NCBI GenBank assembly: GCA_023362775.1
Contig: JALMGJ010000002.1
Coordinates: forward strand, 70,843,414-70,907,413
DNA: 64,000 nucleotides
DNA from: Charina bottae
Lineage: Eukaryota > Chordata > Lepidosauria > Squamata > Charinaidae
Direction: 5' to 3'
Positions 57,111-64,000 of the stretch are shown piece after piece; within the stretch, counting starts at the first letter, position 1; every line of letters begins with the position of its first letter. A program made the translations under genes and the position numbers. The notes under the pieces are model-generated. The model made no database searches and was not told the origin of the DNA. It saw only the letters and a list, made by a program, of their open reading frames with translations.

Positions 57111-59655
57111 CATATTTCCTCTTATTTAGAAGTCTAAATAAGGCTATTGCTTATACAATCAAACCATTGTTTATGCCAGTATATATGGCACAAATGAAGT
57201 GCTTTGTATGAAAATGCTGCAAAAGAGAAGATCCCTGAAACACAGATATTTCTGGCTCATCCAAAGGAGCAGCAGAATTTGAAATGTTGAAGGGTCTTAA
57301 TATAATCTGCTGTAAGTGCTTCTCTGACTCCCTAACTAGCTTATTTCTCAGCCTGTTTTTCAAGCAAAGGGTCTCTTACAAAATAAGTAATTAATTATGC
57401 CCAGAAGCCAGATAATTTTCAGTCTGTGGTCTACTCTCTGGTCTCAGAGAAGCTTACAGGGTAATAAGAGTGAACCATCACTTCACACAGATACTAATAA
57501 TAAAAAATGTCAGTGGAAGAAAACCATAAAGAACACAGATTAAATGCCAAATAGCTTTCGATGCAATCAATGCAAAATCATTTTTAAAAGAACATTGCTA
57601 TTCCAGCTGAGGTGACTCTTTGGGGAAAGAGTATTAATGACTAAATTACTGTTACAGCAAGGACAAAGAGTGTCTCCAGGTGATTTTTCCAGTGATACAT
57701 GACATGACCTTCACCTCCCAAAGCTTAGGAAAAAGCCACAGGCTGCCACAGACATATTCTTTCCCAGCATACCACTATAAGCAAGACATCTGAAGGCCTG
57801 CTAATTTTGGCCTTCACGTTCTGTTTGTTTTATTATATCATCATTTATAACCTCCCTATCAGAATAGAAATCTTCCAAATCCTTTAGCAGCCCAATCACT
57901 AAGCAATACTTTCTCAGTGACCATCACTAAGAGCTCAAGAAACAATGGCAGCCAATACCGGACTCCTTCCTGTAAGGAAGTGTTACTAAGGAGCCAGGGA
58001 AATGAAATTGACAGGTATGCAGGTGCTAAGATTTAGAGTAAGAGTAAGTCTAAGAGCTTCCCTAGTGGAGTCAAATGAGCCATGCAAGGAGCAAAGGGAA
58101 GCTAGAAGCACCACAACATGCTTAAGGAATGATGAGAAAGAATCCAAACTGGGCAAGGGGTTATGAGAGAACTATTTTATGTCTCCATACTAATGACAGG
58201 CTTGTTAAAGAAAAAGTGAATTTTTCTGTGGCCTAGAGCAACAGGAAGATGTTTATTTTGTTATTTATATTATTTTCTCCCCCTACAGCACTCAAGAAGC
58301 CTAACCATCTAAAATATGATGTAATTCAATGTATGTAAGAGGATACAAGTCAATGGTGATTCTTGGTAAGCCTCATTGAAGTAAACAAGCAAAACATTAA
58401 AAAGATACAAATGGCACCTTGATCAGCTATTTATAGATAACGACTGTTGATAGAATAATACATAGAGAAAAAATACTATCATTAATATGGCACTACCACT
58501 TCAATGATGATGATCCTGGCCCAGCATCAGTTTTTGATAATTATATGGCTTTGATAGGCAAGAAGCCTACTTGCAATTAAAAAGGCAAAATAAATTAACT
58601 AGAGCCACAATCCAATTCCACGTGATTTGAAAGGAAACATAAAGTTGGCTACAAGCAGCTTTTCAGTCCAAATATTACTTTTTTCCCTTATTCCTTATTA
58701 AAGAGTTCTACAAAAAACCCTTCTCATGTACTCTGATCACCTACCTACCTACCTACCTACCTACCATACATACATACATACATACATGCATACATACAGA
58801 GAGACCATATGAACTAGCCCCTTCATCTGAAACCTAGGGCTGTGCTTTGTCCAATCCACGGTTCAGTAACAGGCACTGTGATACCCATGCCAGTATGGCT
58901 ATCCTTCAGCTTCTATAATTGCCTGCTCCAGCTTAGTGCCCAGGTATATACAATGGTCCACAACTTTCAGTCAGCACAGTAGCTAGCCATGCTGCTTGGA
59001 AAGGATGGGAGTTGTATCCAACACATCTGGATGGCAAAAAATTGGTAAAGACTGTTTCACAATGTACAACCTGAGCTGCTGTAAACCTCTGTTTAGCTTG
59101 TTTGTTTATACACCACAGTAATAAAACAGACAGCACAGACACTGAAAACTCTATAAAAGCACTTTCCAAATCTATGAAAAGCTATTGCCACTGCCTAGCC
59201 AAGCCATTGCCCTAATGAATAACTGCAGAGTGTTTGAATGAGGCTTGAACAACATTAGCATTGGCTTTTCTGAATAATCTATGCATCCAAGTTTCATTAA
59301 TTTTAGCGTCAATTTACTAACCATGCCCCAATACAAAGATGCATTCGTGGGCAGTGTTTAATACAGCTTAAAAATGCTTTTTTCATTAAAACCTTGTTGA
59401 TTTGTATTAGGGATCCTCACATAGGAGAATTATTAAATCCGTATTAGTCAGCCTGGATTACAGTTAATGCTCTGGTTAATACAGATTATTTTAACATACT
59501 TTCCAACAACAAGAAGCAAATAGCTTTTCATTTTGTAGCCTCTACACTTAGATATGTACAGTTCAAATTTCATGGGTTACCCAAGACAATAAACTAATTA
59601 AACAGGTGTGAAATTCAAAATTTGTACCCTGATATTACAACATTTGGATGAGGAA
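57111..59655. other. Unassigned non-coding DNA, with microsatellite and possible conserved block
   Basis: (CTAC)n(CATA)n microsatellite at 58740-58797. 59215-59480 is repeat-free with AT-rich words such as TTTCATTAATTTTAGCGTCA and GGTTAATACAGATTATTTTA, which may be a conserved non-coding element. No exon was recognised. Confidence 0.35.
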
Positions 59656-59657
59656 TA

Positions 59658-59964
59658 CGGGTAGTCCTTGTTTAGCAACTGCCTTGGATAGCAACTGTTT
59701 GCAAATAGAATGGTAATAAATGGTAGTAAACAATAGTACAAAAATAATTTTCCGACCAATGCACGCACATACGCCCAAATTTCTGTGTCTGACATCAACG
59801 CACGCCAGAGTGAGAGTAACGCTGGATGAGAGAACTTTAGCTGAATGAGACAGCAGCAACCAGCAATCTTTGCAGCATCTCTCTCTCTCTCTTCATTTAG
59901 CAACCATGTGGCTTAGCGACCATTTCACTGGAACCAATTGCAGTGGCTAAACGAGGACTACCTG
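59658..59964. mobile_element. Tigger-like MITE, shorter form
   Basis: Begins CGGGTAGTCCTTGTTTAGCA and ends GCTAAACGAGGACTACCTG, with TA on both sides (59656-59657, 59965-59966). Interior differs from the other copies and holds a (CT)n tract at 59878-59892. Confidence 0.8.
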
Positions 59965-59966
59965 TA

Positions 59967-61251
59967 TACAGTAAGTGCTTTTTTCTATTCTTTATTTATA
60001 TAAAATCATTCACATATATGTTCCTACAGGCTTACAATATAATACACTAGTGTACCATGTTGGAGTTCTACCATATTTTTTTCAACTACCCTTCTTTTTA
60101 TTGAGTAGCAAGAAAGCAGCAATCTACTGTATTTGCCATGGTTCCTGTATGTCCTGAATTTCAAGTTCCTGCAAGAGGGACTAATCAGCTCTATTGTCCT
60201 CTACCATCTTTGCTACATGTTTGTAAGGGGTGAATTATAAAAGGACAAAGCTAAATCTAAAAAATTTTTCCAGTGTGTTAGAAGTGACTATTTTGTGGCA
60301 GAATAAATTGGGGGAGGGGGGGCGACAAAATGCTACTAGCCCACATAGCTTGCCTGATGATTTCATGCCGCAAAACCACAGTTTACTCACATAAACTTAG
60401 GTCATTCTATCTATCAGTATATTTCAATAAAGCCTCATTAGTCTATATGCTTTCTATTATACTATATGATTTTTACCAAGATGTTTCTTTCACTGATGAA
60501 AGGTAATTCGTTTTTTTCACACTGCTGCCTATATTATGCCTAAGCAACTCCAGGTTTAGAAATCTGTCTGCAAGGAAATATAGATGTTACTGAGGTTCCC
60601 GAAATGGATTAGCAGCACTCACAACTTTCTCAGTGGTGTGTGTGTCTTGAACTTTCTTCTCATTACTTTAAGAGAATGTTCCACAAGCAGGAGCCAAGCA
60701 AGGCATTCCTCGGTAGCTTAATCATAAACTGTGAATTTGGCAACAATTCGTAATATTTTTTTCTACAAGAGCCTGATAATTACTTTTCACACAGGAAAAA
60801 AAAAAGGAATTAGCACTTCCATAGTGGTAATAGAGTTAACAGTGCAGCTGCCAGGTATGATGTCTCACCCACCTTTTACCTGCCTAAGACATTCCCCCCT
60901 CTTTGTCATGTATTTAATTCTTCACGTCCAGTCACACTGGTTTGACGTCTTCTGCATTGTGATCACTATTTACAACCAATTTCTCATGAAATTAGACAGG
61001 ACTAGCAGAAATATGACTTTCTTTGTACACTAATTGTTTTATCGCAGAGCAGCCATCAAGCTAAGCTACAGGGTGCTCTGTTGACTTTAAATACTGTACT
61101 TTAAAATATGCTTGCAATTAAACAGGCAGAGCTTTATTTATTTATTTATATACAGATACACACAAGTATACGAGGACTGTGCCGCCCTTCGTATTCAAGG
61201 ACAAAAAGGTGCTTCAGAGGGATATGAACACAGCACCTCTCTGAAACTGTG
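59967..61251. other. Unassigned AT-rich DNA
   Basis: No recognised repeat or exon. Confidence 0.5.
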
Positions 61252-61425
61252 AGCTAGTACGGTACAGTGGCTACGTGTTGGACCGGCATAGGGAGACCCA
61301 AGTGTTAGTCCACCCTTACCACAGAAGCTCACTGGGGGGCTGTTGTGGGAAAAACAGGAGGAGGGAGCATTATGTTCACCACCCTGAGCCCCTGAATGAA
61401 AGGCAGCATATCAATCTAATAAATT
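61252..61425 (+). mobile_element. tRNA-like SINE, another family
   Basis: GTACAGTGGCTACGTGTTGG head, AGACCCAAGTGTTAGTCCAC in box B position, then GAAGCTCACTGGGGGGCTGT and GCATATCAATCTAATAAATT. Diverged; box A and box B are partly degraded. Confidence 0.6.
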
Positions 61426-61704
61426 AAACGCACATCAAACAATGCACGTCTGTTCCTGGGATCACATGGCAGGTATTGAAATATGTTCATAGTATGAAGA
61501 AGTAAATAACTGCCACAGAGATGGGCTTCAGAAAGAATGGGGGTGGGGGAGAGGGAGGAATTAAAATTTAGAGCTAGATTCAGGAGCAAACAGGAGACCT
61601 TACCCTCTTGCACTTTTGTAATGCTCAAATCATGAGCACTGCAAAAAACGCTTCGACAAATTTTATTCTGGGAAGTTAAGGAAACGGTATTTCATTGTAC
61701 TCAC
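61426..61704. other. Intron sequence next to the host exon
   Basis: Contains the donor-side intron. The donor GTGAGT of the exon (minus strand) lies at 61704-61699. Confidence 0.6.
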
Positions 61705-61855
61705 CAGATGGGCTGCTTTCTGCTTCTCCTCTTGGGCACTACTTCTCTCCTGGTGGAGGGTAGCGTTCAGACTCTCGCTGACTGCCTCACTCTCCCTCTC
61801 CCTTTTCGCCAATTGAAGGAGTTCCTCTTGGACCATTGCCTGCTCTTGTTCATAC
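61705..61855 (-). CDS. CHCHD6: Host exon, CHCHD6/MIC25-like (MICOS subunit)
   Basis: This is a single internal exon of 151 bp. The acceptor on minus is a pyrimidine-rich TTTCTTCTTTACAG ending at 61856, and the donor is a perfect GTGAGT at 61704-61699. The first base completes a codon, so the intron before it is phase 2. The other 50 codons run YEQEQAMVQEELLQLAKRER...QEEKQKAAHL and end on a codon boundary (phase 0). The peptide is a charged alpha-helical segment. YEQE, an AKRERE box, and EEKQK..L match, from memory, the coiled-coil part of CHCHD6 (Mic25), an inner-membrane MICOS complex protein that shapes mitochondrial cristae. The paralogue CHCHD3 (Mic19) is the alternative; YEQE favours CHCHD6. 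The 5' exons should lie beyond the right edge and the CHCH domain exons to the left, possibly outside. No disabling change is visible. Confidence 0.75.
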
Positions 61856-62163
61856 CTGTAAAGAAGAAAGTGATCAGCAGCCATTTGGCTAAAGGTTCTC
61901 AAGGTTTTTTTTAATATAATTTTTATTAAAGCTTTTAAACAAGAAGATAAAAACTAACACAAACTAATATAAAGTAAGAAATTACTTATTTCAGTAACAA
62001 AGAAGCCACAAAAAAACTGGCCAACTATTTCACAGCATCATAATCCTAAAAGCGTAACACCACAGTCCAACTGGATTTGCTCACTGTGGTAAGACCGGAT
62101 TTGTTTTAACCATAATTTGTCGAGTAAGCCACAATTACTACTCACACACACACAAAGCCAAAC
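61856..62163. other. Intron sequence upstream of the host exon
   Basis: Contains the acceptor polypyrimidine tract on minus and AT-rich filler; no repeat named. Confidence 0.6.
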
Positions 62164-62272
62164 CTTGTTGTTGTGGGGAAAATAGGAGGAAGGAGTATTA
62201 GGTATGTTCGCCACCTTGGCTTATTTATAAAAATAATAAAGGCAGGGTAGAAAAATAAATAATTAAATAAAC
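62164..62272 (+). mobile_element. 5'-truncated Sauria-type SINE tail
   Basis: TTGTTGTTGTGGGGAAAATA, AGGAGTATTAGGTATGTTCG and TTATTTATAAAAATAATAAA GGCAGGG are the last 110 bases of the SINE at 42414 and 43767. Confidence 0.85.
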
Positions 62273-62369
62273 TAACAACATTGCAGCTTAGCGTAATTAT
62301 TGAATTCAGTCTTTATAAGCTGCCTGAAAATAAAACCATTAATTTCTGATCAAGTTGGATGCAGTTGAA

Positions 62370-63145
62370 CCACCTTGTCCTCTTAGGTCATTAAGAGACA
62401 GCCTACTCAGAAAGCCATCCCCACGTAAAATGAGGCATGGGCCAGAAGACAGGTCTTCACAATTCTATGGAGCACACTGCCCCTGGAGCTACATTTGACC
62501 CATTCTCTTCAGCTTTTAGGAAACTTCTGAAAACCTTCCTGTTAGAGTGAGCCTTTGATCACTAGTATGGAATGAACCATAAGGTTCATAAGGTTGGACC
62601 ATAAGGAAGGCTAAGCGCCGAAGAACTGATGCTTTCGAGCTGTGGTGCTGGAGAAGACTCTTGAGAGTCCCTTGGACTGCAAGGAGGTCAAACCAGTCAA
62701 TCCTAAAGGAAATCAACCCTGACTGCTCATTGGAAGGACAGATGCTGAAGCTGAAGCTCAAATACTTTGGCCACCTAATGAAAAGAGAGGACTCACTGAA
62801 AAAAACCCTGATGCTGGGAAAGACTGAGGGCAAAAGGAGAAGGGGATGGCAGAGGATGAGATGGCTAGATAGCATCACCGAAGTAACGAACATGAATGTG
62901 AGCAAACTCCGAGAGACAGTGGAGGACAGGAAGGCCTGGCGTGCTATGGTCCATGAGGTCATGAACGACTGAACAACAACAACAACAGTGGAATGAAAAT
63001 GGCCATCTTTTATTTGTTCCTGAATGTTTACACTGATGTGATTGCTTATATACTAAAACTGCTATTAAGATACTTGTATACTGCTCAGAGTTGTGAGATT
63101 GGAGTGGTATAAGAATTATGTTAATGAATAAATACACTTTACTAT
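62370..63145 (+). mobile_element. Older L2/CR1-type LINE 3' end, split by Bov-B
   Basis: The coding scrap around 62450-62565 matches the LINE C-terminus (a WxTLPLEL-type stretch near 62475-62500). After the Bov-B piece, 62998-63145 continues with GCTCAGAGTTGTGAGATTGG AGTGGTATAAGAA, an L2 3' UTR end. Confidence 0.65.
62577..62988 (+). mobile_element. Bov-B (RTE) LINE 3' end with 9-bp target duplication
   Basis: Flanked by TGGAATGAA at 62568-62576 and 62989-62997. The frame reads TDAFELWCWRRLLRVPWTAR RSNQSILKEINPDCSLEG, LKLKLKYFGHLMKREDSLKK TLMLG, RRRGWQRMRWLDSITE and RKAWRAMVHEV, the C-terminus of Bov-B ORF2, closed by TGA and (ACA)n. It is 5'-truncated but this part is still open, so the insertion is fairly young. 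Bov-B is the LINE known for transfers between squamates and ruminants. Confidence 0.93.
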
Positions 63146-63149
63146 CTTG

Positions 63150-63411
63150 AAACATGGATTTATTTATCAAATTTGTATCTTCACAATTCACAGCAGCTTA
63201 CAAGTTATTAAAATACAGCAGAAATATCCAGAGAATAAAAATTTAAAACACAATACTTAACAATAACAATGATAATTATAGTACTTAATATTAATTTTAA
63301 AAAATCCAAGTTGTGACAATCACAGTCATTCAATAGAGGCCCTCTGGAAAAGCTTGGTCTTTAAAAGCCTCCAGAAGGCTGAACCTAATTTCTAGAGGGA
63401 GGCTGTTCCAT
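63150..63411 (-). mobile_element. L2/CR1-type LINE C-terminus, old copy
   Basis: On minus, TATGGAACAGCCTCCCTCTA reads WNSLPLE, and AGCCTTCTGGAGGCTTTTAA continues the C-terminal helix. The 3' UTR runs to about 63155 with AAATTTGATAAATAAATCC. Confidence 0.65.
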
Positions 63412-63414
63412 AAT

Positions 63415-63417
63415 ATT

Positions 63418-63464
<47 letters not shown>

Positions 63465-63470
63465 TGTATT
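63415..63470. repeat. (ATTT)n microsatellite
   Basis: About twelve TTTA units, probably from an L2 tail. Confidence 0.95.
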
Positions 63471-64000
63471 TAACTTATATGACCTTATAATATAGGTGTC
63501 ACAATGGAAAATAACAGGTATCAATATACTTGTGAGCAACTGGTCTACATTCAAATAATCTCCTGGCATATCTCTGTTTTACTTAAACTATTAACTTAAT
63601 GATTTATGGACACACTTGCAAGTTTCTGAGGTATGTCACCCAACTTCCCTTGAGACTAATCTCTTAGGGACATAATGCCTGGTATTTCATCTTTAAATTA
63701 TTCTCTGAAGTAAAAAAGTATCTTCCTTCTTTCACTGAAACACAAGGTCAAAACAGGTAAAAATTGTATGAAGAGATTACAATTAGTTTTTCATAGCACA
63801 GTATTCACACAATCAAGTAAGCCACACATTTCTATACCAAGGCTTATTGAGTCTTTTCTTATGAAGTCTATTTGAACTACACACAAGTAAAAACTGACTG
63901 AACTATCCATTTTGGACATCTTTAGTGACTTCAGCAGTTCCTGCTCTATACTCTTCCTAATCTCTTATTTATCTGTTTATATCTCATGTTTGACAAATAT
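63471..64000. other. Unassigned AT-rich DNA to the window edge
   Basis: No recognised repeat or exon; presumed intron upstream of the host exon. Confidence 0.5.

Noticed and set aside
5110..63470. CRISPR-like regular repeats
   Set aside because: The only regular arrays are microsatellites and MITE interior units; there are no uniform repeat-spacer arrays and the genome is vertebrate.

Overview
The window looks like intronic and intergenic DNA from a squamate reptile, most likely a lizard or snake. The case rests on its repeats: tRNA-headed Sauria-type SINEs, a second squamate-style tRNA SINE with a CTTTACC tail, a Bov-B (RTE) LINE end, many CR1/L2-type LINE copies ending in ATAAATAAA, a 5S-rRNA-headed SINE, a Vingi-like LINE, Penelope elements and several active-looking DNA transposon families. 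There is no prokaryotic organisation. Almost every long open frame belongs to a transposon.

The only host coding sequence I can support is one 151-bp exon on the minus strand at 61705-61855. It has a good acceptor, a perfect GTGAGT donor and a charged coiled-coil translation that fits CHCHD6 (MICOS subunit Mic25). The gene runs right to left, so 1-61704 would be a long downstream intron (or introns) and the right edge part of the upstream intron. I saw no other exon.

Layout. 1-1125: dead APE-type LINE. 4965-7395: CR1/L2 pile-up with a Tigger-like MITE. 8359-12705: Tigger-like, tiny hAT, Vingi-like LINE cut by a SINE, and a GTGTGTCGC hAT. 15300-17710: SINEs, L2 end, hAT. 17894-21595: almost full-length minus-strand L2 whose endonuclease/RT frame is broken by a single TGA. 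23908-28952: Tigger-like MITE, hairpin, possible solo LTR, 106-bp-arm palindrome, RTE split by a Tigger-like MITE, GC-rich foldback bracketed by two small MITEs. 29423-29956: hAT inside a relative. 33290-35240: second dead APE-type LINE carrying a hAT. 36250-39411: L1 with a 17-bp target duplication, itself carrying a Penelope-like element with a 12-bp duplication. 41129-47416: SINEs and hATs. 47859-49465: complete Tc1 transposon with intact 340-aa transposase and identical 199-bp inverted repeats. 49466-57110: L2s, 5S SINE, orphan Tc1 end, CR1 and hAT. 59658-63411: Tigger-like MITE, host exon, and an L2 carrying a Bov-B end.

The elements form a readable insertion record. At least eight nested pairs give a relative order, with L2/CR1, RTE-like, L1 and APE-type LINEs as hosts, and hAT, Tigger-like, Tc1, PLE, SINE and Bov-B insertions as guests. 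Family names rest on motif recognition by eye; element boundaries rest on target duplications and inverted repeats read directly.
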